Source: JASHVB01 sp036489395 (lineage in GTDB: Bacteria; Pseudomonadota; Alphaproteobacteria; Acetobacterales; Acetobacteraceae). From it: a DNA stretch of 64,000 bases. The stretch covers positions 1-64,000 of the forward strand of contig DASXFW010000184.1 in the NCBI GenBank assembly GCA_036489395.1, written 5' to 3'. Position numbers and translations under genes: made by a program. The notes beneath the pieces are model-generated. The model worked only from the letters and a program-made list of their open reading frames with translations. It ran no database searches and had not been told where the DNA came from. Below are positions 44,833 to 54,035 of this stretch, one piece after another (within the stretch, counting starts at the first letter, position 1; every line of letters starts with the position of its first letter).

Positions 44833-46487
44833 CCAACGCACCCAACGCCATTCTGGTGGTCGATGACGACGCCGCCGGACTTTACCTGAAATCGCATATC
44901 CTTCGCCGGGCCGGATATACCACTTACGAAGCGCCGACCGGCGCAGCCGCGATCGCCTGCTGCCGCGCGGTGTCTCCCGATCTCGTATTGATCGATGTGC
45001 GCCTGCCGGACATGAATGGCGTGGTTCTGTGCGCGGAGATCAAGTCTGAATTCCCCGGCACCGCGGTTCTGCAAACCTCTGCCGCCATCACCAGCGGACA
45101 CGACCGCGCGACAGCGTTGGACGGCGGTGCCGACTCATTTTTGGTCGAACCGATCGAGCCCGAAGAGTTGCTGGCCACCGCGAAGGCACTGCTGCGAATG
45201 CGCGAGGCAGAACAAGCGCTGCGGCGGCTGAACGAAACGCTGGAAAACCTGGTCGAGGAACGCACCAAGGAGCTGACCAAATCCCACCGCCAGCTCGAAA
45301 TTGAAGTCACCGAACGCCGCAAGGCAGAAGACGCGCTGTGGCATACGCAGAGGCTGGAGGCGATCGGTCAGCTTACCGGCGGCATCGCGCACGACTTCAA
45401 CAATCTTCTTGCGGTGATTGTCGGCAGCCTGGAGATCGTGCGTGGCGCGCTGCAATCGGATCGCGAGCTGCCGCGTGCCAGGTTGCTGCGATTGCTCGGC
45501 GCGGCAGAACTGGCAACCGATCGCGGCAGCCGATTGACGCAGCAGCTTCTGGCCTTCGCGCGCCGCAGCACGCTGCGCTCCGAAACCGCCACACTGGCCG
45601 AGCTTTTTGCCGTCAGCGAGCCGCTGTTCCGTCGTGCCCTGGGCGAGACAATTCCGCTGAACCTGCACTTCCCATTGGACCTGTGGGCCTGCCGGCTGGA
45701 TGTCGGCCAGTTCGAGGCGGCTATTCTCAACCTGTTGGTCAACGCGCGGGATGCAATGCCCGACGGCGGTGCACTCGGCATTGCCGCGAGCAACGTCACG
45801 ATCGACGCGTCGGATGCACGCTTCAAGGATGAGCTGCCGCCAGGCTCTTATATCTGCGTGCAGGTGACGGACACCGGCGTCGGCATGGAGCCGGACGTGG
45901 CTGCCCACGCATTCGAACCGTTCTTCACCACCAAGGAAGTGGGCAAAGGCACCGGCCTTGGGCTGAGCCAGGTCTATGGTTTCGTGAAGCAGTCCGGCGG
46001 CCACGTCACGATCGACAGCAAGCCAGGCGAGGGCACGACGGTTCGGCTGTATCTTGCCCGCGCCCGGGAGATCGATGCGCCGGCGGCAGCACCCGGAAAA
46101 GTCGCCGATTGTGCCGGCCCCGGGTCCGAAACGATCCTGGTTGTCGAAGACAACGAGGACGTTCGCGAGATTGCGATCGCCACGATCAGCGACCTCGGCT
46201 ACCGGGTGCTGACCGCTCCGAACGGACCCGCCGCCCTCGACCTGCTGCACAAGAACGAGCACATCGATCTGCTGTTCAGCGACGTGGTGATGCCGGGCGG
46301 GATGAGCGGCTACGAGCTCATTCAAAAAGCGCGCAGCGTGCGCCATGGCCTGAAGGCGCTGGTAACATCGGGCTATGCGAACCGCGCACTCAAGGATGGC
46401 GAGCCGGTGGACGTGCCGTTGCTGCAGAAGCCTTATCGCCGCGCCGACCTTGCCAACCAGCTTCGCGCGGCCCTCGGCCGTCATTGA
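44829..46487 (+). CDS. REC-HisKA-HATPase-REC hybrid histidine kinase
   Basis: A 552-residue hybrid kinase. Receiver 1 spans about residues 5-120 (AILVVDDDAAGLYLKSHILR, DLVLIDVRLPDMNG); a coiled coil follows; HisKA is QLTGGIAHDFNNLLAVIVGS (H188), the HATPase contains LLVNARDAMPDGG, VTDTGVGMEPDVAAHAFEPF and GTGLGLSQVYGFVKQSGGH; a C-terminal receiver has LVVEDNEDVREIAIATI and LFSDVVMPGGMSG. No membrane segment is seen, so it is cytoplasmic. It overlaps the previous gene (ATGA) and is probably co-transcribed with the whole module. Confidence 0.92.
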   Translation: MTNAPNAILVVDDDAAGLYLKSHILRRAGYTTYEAPTGAAAIACCRAVSPDLVLIDVRLPDMNGVVLCAEIKSEFPGTAVLQTSAAITSGHDRATALDGGADSFLVEPIEPEELLATAKALLRMREAEQALRRLNETLENLVEERTKELTKSHRQLEIEVTERRKAEDALWHTQRLEAIGQLTGGIAHDFNNLLAVIVGSLEIVRGALQSDRELPRARLLRLLGAAELATDRGSRLTQQLLAFARRSTLRSETATLAELFAVSEPLFRRALGETIPLNLHFPLDLWACRLDVGQFEAAILNLLVNARDAMPDGGALGIAASNVTIDASDARFKDELPPGSYICVQVTDTGVGMEPDVAAHAFEPFFTTKEVGKGTGLGLSQVYGFVKQSGGHVTIDSKPGEGTTVRLYLARAREIDAPAAAPGKVADCAGPGSETILVVEDNEDVREIAIATISDLGYRVLTAPNGPAALDLLHKNEHIDLLFSDVVMPGGMSGYELIQKARSVRHGLKALVTSGYANRALKDGEPVDVPLLQKPYRRADLANQLRAALGRH

Positions 46488-46554
46488 GGCCGGCCCTTGG
46501 CGACCGGCGTCGCGCGTAGTCTAGTTCCCGCACGGAATGACGGACCGGCGGGAC

Positions 46555-48621
46555 ATGACTCTGCGCATCGGCATCGATATCGGCGGCACTTTCACCGATC
46601 TGGTCTGCATCGATGCCGCCGGCACGGTGCGCACGCACAAGATCGCCTCCACGCCGCATGACTACGGACAGGGTATTGTGGAGGGGCTTGGTGCGCTGCT
46701 GGGAAGCGGCGGCGGGGCCGTCAGCGAAGTGCTGCATGCCACGACCGTCGGGTCCAACACCGTGCTGGAAGGCAAGGGCGCACGCACCGCGCTGATCACC
46801 ACGCGCGGCTTCCGCGACATATTGGAAATTCGCGATCTGCGCATGCCGGTACTGTACGATCTGCACTGGACCAAGCCGCGGGCGCTGGTGGAACGCCGCC
46901 TGCGGCTGGAAGTGCAGGAGAAGCTACGGCCGGACGGTTCGGTTGCCGTGCCGCTTGATCTTGCCGGCGTGGATGCGGCGATCGCTATGCTGCGCGCCGA
47001 GAACGTGCAGAGCGTGGCGATCTGCCTGCTGCACAGCTACGCCAATCCGGCGCACGAACATGCGGTCGCGGACCGCGTGCGCGCGGCGTTGCCCGACGTG
47101 GCGATTTCCGTGAGCGCCGACATCCTGCCGGAGATCAAGGAATATCCGCGCACCAGCACGACCGTTATCAATGCTTACGTGCAGCCTGTGGTGCGCGCGT
47201 ATATCGCTTCGCTGGATGCGCGGCTGCGTGCGCTGGGGATTTCCGGCGGCTTGCAGCTCATGCAATCGAACGGCGGCCTGGCATCAGCGGAATTCGCCGC
47301 AGCGGCGCCGGCGCACATCATCGAAAGCGGGCCGGCGGCGGGCGTGGTCGGCGGCGCTGCGCTGGCGCGCCATATCGATGAGCCGAAGCTGATCACGTTT
47401 GACATGGGTGGCACCACAGCCAAGGCGGGGCTTGTGGAAGACGGCGAGGTGCTGCGCAGCGAAGCGATCGAAGTCGGCGGCGGAGTCATGGTCGGTTCGC
47501 GGCTGCTGGTCGGTGCCGGCTACATGCTGAAACTGCCGGCGATCGACCTGGCGGAAGTCGGCGCCGGTGGAGGATCGATCTGCCGGCTGGATGCGGCGGG
47601 TGCGCCAAAGGTCGGGCCGGACAGTGCCGGCGCCGATCCTGGGCCGGTCTGTTACGGCCGCGGCGGAACGCAGACGACCATCACGGATTGCAATCTGGTG
47701 CTGGGTTATCTCGATCCTGGCGGGCTGGTCGGCGGCGCATTGCGGGTTGATCCCGAGGCGGCGCGCACGGCGATTGCCCGCGATCTCGCGACGCCGCTGA
47801 AGTGCTCCGTCGAGGAAGCGGCGTACGGCATGCTGCGGCTGGCATCGGCGGCGATGATGCGCGCGATCCGCGCCGTGTCGGTGGAACGCGGACGCGATCC
47901 GCGACAATTCGCGCTGCTGGCGTTTGGCGGCAATGGGCCGATGTTCGCAGCCGGGATTGCCGCGGAACTTGGCATACGGCGGGTGATTGTGCCGCCGCTG
48001 CCTGGGGTGTTCTCCGCTTTCGGTTTGCTGGTCGCCGACGCAGAACACCACATCACGCAAAGCCTGCGCACGCGGCTGGACGATGCGGATGCCGCGCGGA
48101 TCGGCGACGTGCTGGCGTCACTGATGGATACTGGTGCACAGCGGCTGTCGCGCGATGGATTTCCGGCACAGCGGCAAAGTTTTCGGCGCGCGGCGCTCGC
48201 GCGTTATGTGGGGCAATCGAGCGAGATCGAGGTGCCGCTGCCGGACGGACCGGATGCAGCGACGATCCTGTCCCGGCTGCCAGCGTTGTTCGGGGCAGAG
48301 CACGAACGCAATTACGGATTCCGCGCGCCGGACGACGAGCCGGTGGAGCTGATCGGCCTGTCGGTCATCGCGCGCGGGATTCCAGAACGTCCGAGGCTGC
48401 CGCAGCGAATTCCGCCGGTCGCCGCCGCTGTGCCGGAGCGCCGGCGTGCGTGGTTCGCCGGCGTTGGCTGGATCGATACGCCGGTGGTGGATCGCGCGGG
48501 TCTGGCGGACAAGCCTCGCTCGGGGCCGCTGATCCTCCAGGAATACGATGCAACCTGCCTCGTGCCGCGCGGCGCGAATGCCGAAGTCGATGGGTTCGGG
48601 AATGTGCGGCTGACGCTGTAG
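46555..48621 (+). CDS. hyuA: Hydantoinase/oxoprolinase subunit A, second copy
   Basis: A 688-residue HyuA-like protein, similar in plan to the copy at 18.5 kb. LRIGIDIGGTFTDLVCIDAA is the first phosphate motif, LITFDMGGTTAKAGLVED the second, and AEVGAGGGSICRLD with DPGPVCYGRGGTQTTITDCN follow. The start MTLRIGID is preferred; an ATG 18 nt earlier (MTDRRD) is possible. Its partner B subunit is at 37.5 kb, upstream of the stressosome-like module rather than adjacent. Confidence 0.93.
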   Translation: MTLRIGIDIGGTFTDLVCIDAAGTVRTHKIASTPHDYGQGIVEGLGALLGSGGGAVSEVLHATTVGSNTVLEGKGARTALITTRGFRDILEIRDLRMPVLYDLHWTKPRALVERRLRLEVQEKLRPDGSVAVPLDLAGVDAAIAMLRAENVQSVAICLLHSYANPAHEHAVADRVRAALPDVAISVSADILPEIKEYPRTSTTVINAYVQPVVRAYIASLDARLRALGISGGLQLMQSNGGLASAEFAAAAPAHIIESGPAAGVVGGAALARHIDEPKLITFDMGGTTAKAGLVEDGEVLRSEAIEVGGGVMVGSRLLVGAGYMLKLPAIDLAEVGAGGGSICRLDAAGAPKVGPDSAGADPGPVCYGRGGTQTTITDCNLVLGYLDPGGLVGGALRVDPEAARTAIARDLATPLKCSVEEAAYGMLRLASAAMMRAIRAVSVERGRDPRQFALLAFGGNGPMFAAGIAAELGIRRVIVPPLPGVFSAFGLLVADAEHHITQSLRTRLDDADAARIGDVLASLMDTGAQRLSRDGFPAQRQSFRRAALARYVGQSSEIEVPLPDGPDAATILSRLPALFGAEHERNYGFRAPDDEPVELIGLSVIARGIPERPRLPQRIPPVAAAVPERRRAWFAGVGWIDTPVVDRAGLADKPRSGPLILQEYDATCLVPRGANAEVDGFGNVRLTL

Positions 48622-48629
48622 CCGCCCCC

Positions 48630-48920
48630 TGTCATTGCGAGGAGCGAAACGGCGAAGCAATCTCGTTCGCGAAGAGCCGCCAGCGGCTTGTTACGAACAA
48701 GATTGCTTCGCCGCTTCGCTCCTAACAAGAAACAACGTCCCCCCTCCCCTTGAGGGAGGGGTTGGGGGAGGGGTGCCTGCATCCGCTGGCATCGCGGCGG
48801 TACGCACCCCTCCCCCAACCCCTCCCTCAAGGGGAGGGGGGAACCTACGTCACGCGGCCGACGCCGTTTCATCCAGCGCGGGTCGGCCGCCGCCGGCCGG
48901 TGGGCAACTCGCAATGACAG
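48630..48920. repeat. Composite palindrome: A, B, D-right
   Basis: Complete module A (TGTCATTGCGAGGAGCG to CGCTTCGCTCCTAACAAG), module B (CCCCCTCCCCTTGAGGGAGG to CTCAAGGGGAGGGGGG, 48739-48842 approximately), and D-right (CGCCGTTTCATCCAGCGCGG to CAACTCGCAATGACAGG). Its D-right end encodes the C-terminus of the next minus-strand gene. Confidence 0.9.
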
Positions 48921-49719
48921 GAAGGTACCGCCTCAGCAGCCCGTCCGCATCGCGCAGCTCGTGCATGATGGTGAAGTGGTTCGCGCCGGGCACCGGCAGC
49001 AGCGCACCCGGCGCATGCTCCGCCGAGCGGTACGCATGCAGGTCGCGGCTATCGGATACCAGAGGCGGCAATTCGGCGGTGCCGTAAGTGATCAACAGCG
49101 GCTTCTGCACCACCGGCAAGCGCAACGGCGACAGCGCGACGATCTCCTCATCGGTCAGTTGCAGCTTCACGTTCAGCTCGGTGTCGCGGATTGGTCCGAG
49201 CTCGAACAAACCGGAAATCGCCAGACCGGCACTGACGATCGGATGGCCGAGGCACATCGCCGTCAGATGCCCGCCGGCCGACCAGCCGGACAGCACCACC
49301 GGTCCGGCGATCCCGTGCGCCGGTCCGTTCGCCACGAGCCAATCCAGCGCGGCGTTGATCTCCGCCACGATCTCGGTCAGCGACGCGTCGGGCGCCAAGG
49401 TGTAGCCAGGCAGTGCGGCGGACCAGCCATGCGCGTACGGACCGGCAATCAGATTCGCCATCACGTCCTTGCTGTTGCGCTGCCAATAGCCGCCGTGGAT
49501 GAACACGATGCACGGCGCATTACGATCGGCGGCGGGGAACAAGTCCCACGCGTTGCGCTCGCGTGGACCATAACGCAGGTCCAGGTGTTCCGGATGTGCG
49601 GCGCGGAACGCCGCCGACGCCTCGGCCCGCGCGGCGTTCAGAACACCGCTGTCGGCCACCGCCCCGGTGTTGTCATAGGCCGCGTCGCGTTCGGCGCGGC
49701 TCATCGTGCCCCAGTTCAT
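48850..49719 (-). CDS. Alpha/beta hydrolase, kynurenine-formamidase-like
   Basis: A 289-residue alpha/beta hydrolase. CIVFIHGGYWQRNSKDVMAN is the HGG oxyanion loop, LSGWSAGGHLTAMCLGHP the serine elbow (GWSAGG), with acidic and histidine triad members near SDSRDLHAYR and VPGANHFTIMHEL. The HGGYWQ signature is typical of KynB-type arylformamidases and related esterases. The last 22 residues (VIASCPPAGGGRPALDETAS ...) come from the D-right repeat, so the true C-terminus was altered. It is convergent with the second hyuA. Confidence 0.85.
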   Translation of the reverse strand: MNWGTMSRAERDAAYDNTGAVADSGVLNAARAEASAAFRAAHPEHLDLRYGPRERNAWDLFPAADRNAPCIVFIHGGYWQRNSKDVMANLIAGPYAHGWSAALPGYTLAPDASLTEIVAEINAALDWLVANGPAHGIAGPVVLSGWSAGGHLTAMCLGHPIVSAGLAISGLFELGPIRDTELNVKLQLTDEEIVALSPLRLPVVQKPLLITYGTAELPPLVSDSRDLHAYRSAEHAPGALLPVPGANHFTIMHELRDADGLLRRYLPVIASCPPAGGGRPALDETASAA

Positions 49720-49762
49720 GCGATTGGTCCGCTGTTGCTGCCGCGGCGGACCATGCCGCAGA

Positions 49763-50995
49763 TCAGGCGGACATCAAAGCCCGGCGGGCGACGGACTGAC
49801 CGGCATCGGGCGCGGATGCATCGAGCGGACGCGTCATCGGATAGCCGAGCGCCTCGAACGCAAATGCCCAATGTTCGTTGATCCGATCCTGTTCCGCGTC
49901 GGAGAGGGCAAAGCGGTTCTTGCGATATGCCGCCTGGCTGTCGATGTAGCGGCGTAAGGCAGGTTCGGCAGCTTCGAACCCAGGCAACGCCAGTTCCCGA
50001 TACAGGCGGCGCATTTCGCCGAGCGGATCTTGTTCCAGGTCCGCGAACCGCACCTCGGCCAGATTGTCAGGCGAGATGAAAGGCCGGTCAGCGAAGAACC
50101 GGCGCATCATCCCGTCATACAGCTCGAACACGGTGTCGTCGCCATGCTGCATGTCCAGCGTCTGCAGCGTGGTGAACGCCGTGATGCGCTGGTGCAGATT
50201 GCGGGTGGACGCGTAAACTTCATAGGGCGAACGGTGGATATGGATGAACTTCGCATCGGGGAACATGCCGACCAGCATGTGCAGCCGTGCGGTGTTGATG
50301 GGATTCTTCAGGACCAATCGCCGGCCGCGGGCGTGGATCGTAGCGACCTGCAGCACGCGCCGATAACGCGCTTCCAGCTCGGCGGCGATGCGCGGCGGCG
50401 CATTCTCCAGCAGCACGTGCCGTCGGAAGAATGCGCCGGCCTGACGCGGAAACATGAACTGCGCATAAAACGAATAGGCGGTGGTCTTGCCCAGCGCGAC
50501 CTCTTCCTCCTGCGGTGAATCGATCGGCCAGACCATATTGTCCATCGGCCGGTGCAGCGGCAGCATCCAGGCAAGCAGCCGCTGCAGCCAGGTACCACCG
50601 ATCAGCGAGCAATCCGGCGCGATGGCCTGGTACATGCTGACCCAACCGAGCGACCTGTCCTGGCTGAACAAATTATGAAGATGCGTCGTGCCGCTGCGCC
50701 AGTGGCCGATGATGAAGATGGGTGGTTCGGAAATTTGTGTATGCCTGATCTGCCGGCCAAAGAGCACAAGCTCGGCGTAACGGAGCGGCTGCAGCAGCAG
50801 GCTCATGGCGGTCAACAACAGTGCCCGCGGCCAGTAGCGCAGCGACACTTCGCAAAGATACGGCACCAGTCGCAGGATATTGCCGGGGCGGATAAAGCTG
50901 TTGAACGTAAGCTGATAGCGCAGGTTGGTCCAGAACGCGGAGGCCCGCCGCGTCCTCTCTGTCCCATCAACCGGACCGATGCGGCGACGGGTCAT
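49763..50995 (-). CDS. Sulfotransferase family protein
   Basis: A 410-residue PAPS-dependent sulfotransferase-like (Sulfotransfer_3) protein. The 5'-phosphosulfate loop is PPIFIIGHWRSGTTHLHNLF (about residues 91-110); the 3'-phosphate region is FPDAKFIHIHRSPYEVYAST. Two hydrophobic stretches near residues 40-80 suggest membrane association. It would transfer sulfate from PAPS to a hydroxyl. Its start overlaps the SDR stop by 4 nt. Neighbours (SDR, AlkB-like hydroxylase, KAS III) suggest the acceptor is a hydroxylated lipid. Confidence 0.88.
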   Translation of the reverse strand: MTRRRIGPVDGTERTRRASAFWTNLRYQLTFNSFIRPGNILRLVPYLCEVSLRYWPRALLLTAMSLLLQPLRYAELVLFGRQIRHTQISEPPIFIIGHWRSGTTHLHNLFSQDRSLGWVSMYQAIAPDCSLIGGTWLQRLLAWMLPLHRPMDNMVWPIDSPQEEEVALGKTTAYSFYAQFMFPRQAGAFFRRHVLLENAPPRIAAELEARYRRVLQVATIHARGRRLVLKNPINTARLHMLVGMFPDAKFIHIHRSPYEVYASTRNLHQRITAFTTLQTLDMQHGDDTVFELYDGMMRRFFADRPFISPDNLAEVRFADLEQDPLGEMRRLYRELALPGFEAAEPALRRYIDSQAAYRKNRFALSDAEQDRINEHWAFAFEALGYPMTRPLDASAPDAGQSVARRALMSA

Positions 50996-51780
50996 GCCAG
51001 TGCTCCGGATCGACGTTCCCTGGAACCCGGCGGCGCCGGCAATGCAATGCCGCACGCCGCACGCCGCACCGCAATGCGGGCCGGCGCGGGCAGCAGATCG
51101 AACGCGCGCAAGCAAAGATACGACCAGAACGGAAAGTAGCAGACCCGTTGGCGACGCTGGATGGCGCGCAGGATTCTTGGCATGGCCTTGTCTAGCGGCA
51201 TGCACCAGCGCGACCGGATGCGGTCTGCCGTCATGGGCGTCGCGATGAAGCCGGGGCAGATCGTGGTGACGCGAACGCCACTGCCGTGCAACTGGAACCG
51301 CATGCCATCCATGCCAACATTTAGTGCGGCCTTCGACGCGCAATACGCCGTCATGTGCGGCAGCGCCTGCAACGACGCGAGGCTGGAGATGGCGACGATC
51401 TGTCCGCTGCCGCGGCGCCGCATATTGGCAGCGATCGGCGCCAGCACGTTGAACGTGCCGCAGACGTTCGTGATCATCATACGTTCGGCGGCCACGGGGT
51501 CGAAATCCGCTCCGGCCTCCTGGTCGGCCACGCCGGCGGCGGCAATGGCCAGGTCGATCGGGCCGACTCGGCGTTCGACTTCGGCCACGATGCCGGCCAT
51601 GGCCTCGCGGTCGGTAACGTCGGCGGGAAATATGCAGAGCTGGCCTGTGGCTTCTCTGCCGAGCTCCTCCAGTAGCGCGGTCCGGCGGGCGATGGCGACC
51701 ACGATCCGGCCTTGCGACAGATAATGCTGCGCCAGGGCGCGGCCGATGCCGGAGGACGCGCCGGTGATCAGCACGACCAT
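50992..51780 (-). CDS. Short-chain dehydrogenase/reductase
   Basis: A 262-residue classical SDR. VVLITGASSGIGRALAQHYL is the Gly motif; serine in VAISSLASLQALPHM and YCASKAALNVGMD (YxxxK) are intact. It likely reduces a ketone or oxidises an alcohol with NAD(P)H. Its 3' end overlaps the sulfotransferase start (ATGA type), and 3 nt separate it from the AlkB-like gene upstream, so it lies inside one operon. Confidence 0.92.
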   Translation of the reverse strand: MVVLITGASSGIGRALAQHYLSQGRIVVAIARRTALLEELGREATGQLCIFPADVTDREAMAGIVAEVERRVGPIDLAIAAAGVADQEAGADFDPVAAERMMITNVCGTFNVLAPIAANMRRRGSGQIVAISSLASLQALPHMTAYCASKAALNVGMDGMRFQLHGSGVRVTTICPGFIATPMTADRIRSRWCMPLDKAMPRILRAIQRRQRVCYFPFWSYLCLRAFDLLPAPARIAVRRAACGIALPAPPGSRERRSGALA

Positions 51781-51783
51781 GGC

Positions 51784-52848
51784 TCAGCCTCCTGCCGCGG
51801 CAACGCGATCCAGTACCGGATCGGCGACACGGCGAAACAGCGGCGTGACCAGCGCCAGCAGCATCATGAATCCGAAGGGATACGGGTAGCTCGGGATCGG
51901 CGTGGTTGCCAGCGCGTGATACGGCTCCTGCGGGCGCGTATGATGGTCGCCGTGGCGCAACAGATTGAGCAGCGCGAAGTTGCTGATGCGGCACTGCATC
52001 GACCAGGCATGATGCGAGCGTATCGGCTCATAGCGGCCATTCGCGTCAGCGTGGCGGCGCAAACCGTAGTGCTGGACGTAATTAGTCCATTCCAGGCTAA
52101 GGATCGCGACGAGGCTTTGCAGCAAAAAGAACAACCCGCCGGTCCAGCCCCAGATCGCGATGGAAAGAAGCAGCCAGAGCAGCGACAGGCCGTACCAGGC
52201 GAGGAGCTCGCTCTGCCACAGCGGCCGGTGCTGATGCATCAGGCGTGCGGCGTCGTGACGCAGCGCCTCGCGCGGACTGGCGATCAGGCAGCGCAGCCAA
52301 AAGGCATAGATTGAATCGCCGCGTCGTGCGGAGGCGAAATCGCGCGACGTGCCGACGTAACGGTGATGCACGCGAAGATGCACCACCTTGAATGCTCCGA
52401 AGCACGACATGGACAAGAGGAGCCCGCCGCAGCAGCGATCCACCAGCGAGCGTCGATGGATCAGCTCGTGCGCGACGGTTATGCCAAACAGGGCGGCAGA
52501 CAGTCCGGTGGAGAACAGCCAGAAGATGCTGCCGGCAGGCCCAAGGTTGCCGTGCGCCCAGAACTCCGTCGCGACCGCCAGCGCGGCGATCTGGGCGGGA
52601 ACCGCGCCCAGCGGAAGCAGGCGATGGAACCATGCCGCGGTGGAGACACCTGGCACGGCCTCGATTCCGGTCATGCCGGCCATCGTCAGCGAGGGAACCA
52701 CCACGAACGCAACCAGCAACGGCATGCTGGCAAACAGCGTTGGCGCGTGCGTCAGGTGCCCGAAAAGCGCAGACAGCATCAGCAATCCCGGGATTGCATA
52801 ACACAGCAGGAAGGCGACGCCCGCTGCCCTGCCCTCGCGCGCACACAT
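51784..52848 (-). CDS. AlkB-type membrane hydroxylase (alkane 1-monooxygenase-like)
   Basis: A 354-residue integral membrane di-iron enzyme. Histidine boxes: HELIHRR, then HLRVHHRYVGTSRDFASARR, then HGDHHTRPQEPYHAL; NYVQHYGLRR is the typical AlkB NYxEHYG motif. Hydrophobic helices at about residues 10-30, 40-60, 85-130, 215-250 flank them. It should hydroxylate an aliphatic chain at the membrane; substrate may be an alkane or a fatty-acyl chain, which this sequence alone cannot decide. It lies between the SDR and KAS III genes. Confidence 0.88.
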   Translation of the reverse strand: MCAREGRAAGVAFLLCYAIPGLLMLSALFGHLTHAPTLFASMPLLVAFVVVPSLTMAGMTGIEAVPGVSTAAWFHRLLPLGAVPAQIAALAVATEFWAHGNLGPAGSIFWLFSTGLSAALFGITVAHELIHRRSLVDRCCGGLLLSMSCFGAFKVVHLRVHHRYVGTSRDFASARRGDSIYAFWLRCLIASPREALRHDAARLMHQHRPLWQSELLAWYGLSLLWLLLSIAIWGWTGGLFFLLQSLVAILSLEWTNYVQHYGLRRHADANGRYEPIRSHHAWSMQCRISNFALLNLLRHGDHHTRPQEPYHALATTPIPSYPYPFGFMMLLALVTPLFRRVADPVLDRVAAAGG

Positions 52849-52864
52849 GATCGCGTCCCTCGCG

Positions 52865-53902
52865 TCAGAATGCGGTCTGCACGACGGCCGCGGCCATGCC
52901 AGCGCTCACCGGCACCAACGCAATCTGATCGCCACGATCCAGCACGCCTTGTTCCTGCGCCAGCGCGATACCAACCGGCACGCAGGCGGAGACCACGTTG
53001 CCGAAGCGCGGGAACACTTCAAGATACATGCGGTCGCGCTTGACACCGCAGTTGCGCAGGATGGTCTCGCAGAGCTGCTTGGCCGGAGCGTGCGGAATGA
53101 ACCAGCGCTTCGCATGCACGTCGGGCACCGTGCGCTGGATCAATTCCTCCGACATGCGCTTGCCTTCGTCGAACAGCTCGCGGCCGAAGGAGACGAACTT
53201 GTTGTTGCCGTTGAGGCCCAGGCGGTTGGATGGCGCGACGAAATCCTCGTAGCCGGGCAGCGGGATCGTGCACAGGTCCGCCAGGTCGGGACGCGACGTG
53301 AAATCGAATTGCCAGTCCTGATCGCCCGGCACGAGGATTGTGGCAGTCGCCGCCTCGCCAATCGTGAACATGGGAAAGGTGTAGGAGAGCGAGTCCAGCG
53401 ACTCGATTTCCCACTTGTCATGGATTCCCATGTGGAACTCGCCATTGACGATCATGGCGTTGCGGAACGTCCCCGCGTTCAGCATGTGCTGGGCGATCTG
53501 CACTGCACGAACCCAGCTCATGCACGCATCGGTGACGTCGAAGCAGTTGGTGGTGCGCATGCCGCGCGCCTTCGCATAGAAATAGGCATTAGCCGGTTCG
53601 ACGAAACCGCGACCGACGCCGCAATAGATCAGCAGGTCGATGTCATCGGCGGCCATGCCGGCGCGATCCAGCGCATCGTCCATCGCGCCGAGAATCACAT
53701 CGACGGCCTTCTCGCCGCGCGCGGTATCGCGCACGTGGCGCGTATGCGCGCCAAGCCTGTCGTACAGCGTGCGGACCATGCGGAAATACATGGTCTTGCG
53801 CAGGGTGGGGACCTGCGGGTTCAGGCGATCGACCATTTCGACCATGTCGCCGTTCGTCATGATGCGTGATGGTACGCGATAGGCGATGGCGGCGATTTTC
53901 AC
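52865..53902 (-). CDS. 3-oxoacyl-ACP synthase III-like (KAS III) enzyme
   Basis: A 345-residue thiolase-fold condensing enzyme with the triad Cys127 (FDVTDACMSWVRA), His271 (RWFIPHAPAKQL) and Asn302 (FPRFGNVVSACVPVGI). The start is a GTG after an AGGAGG ribosome site; upstream in-frame residues are Arg-rich and unlikely. KAS III or OleA-type enzymes condense acyl-thioesters. As the first gene of the KAS-AlkB-SDR-sulfotransferase set, it probably builds the alkyl chain that the others modify. Confidence 0.9.
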   Translation of the reverse strand: MKIAAIAYRVPSRIMTNGDMVEMVDRLNPQVPTLRKTMYFRMVRTLYDRLGAHTRHVRDTARGEKAVDVILGAMDDALDRAGMAADDIDLLIYCGVGRGFVEPANAYFYAKARGMRTTNCFDVTDACMSWVRAVQIAQHMLNAGTFRNAMIVNGEFHMGIHDKWEIESLDSLSYTFPMFTIGEAATATILVPGDQDWQFDFTSRPDLADLCTIPLPGYEDFVAPSNRLGLNGNNKFVSFGRELFDEGKRMSEELIQRTVPDVHAKRWFIPHAPAKQLCETILRNCGVKRDRMYLEVFPRFGNVVSACVPVGIALAQEQGVLDRGDQIALVPVSAGMAAAVVQTAF

Positions 53903-54035
53903 GGTCCCCTCCTGGCCTCGTCTGCGGCGGCGGGGGTCTCGCACGCGTTCGGTGCGGACGGCTGTGAGGTACATCACCGGATCGAAAGAATCCGGCGTCA
54001 ATTTTGTTCCGTGCGGGCGATTGCGTCCGCTGTCG

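Noticed and set aside
50996..51994. Long frame upstream of the sulfotransferase extending it by over 300 residues
   Set aside because: It overlaps the SDR gene on the same strand in another frame, is Arg/Gly/His-rich and has no domain; the sulfotransferase starts at 50995 with the usual overlap.
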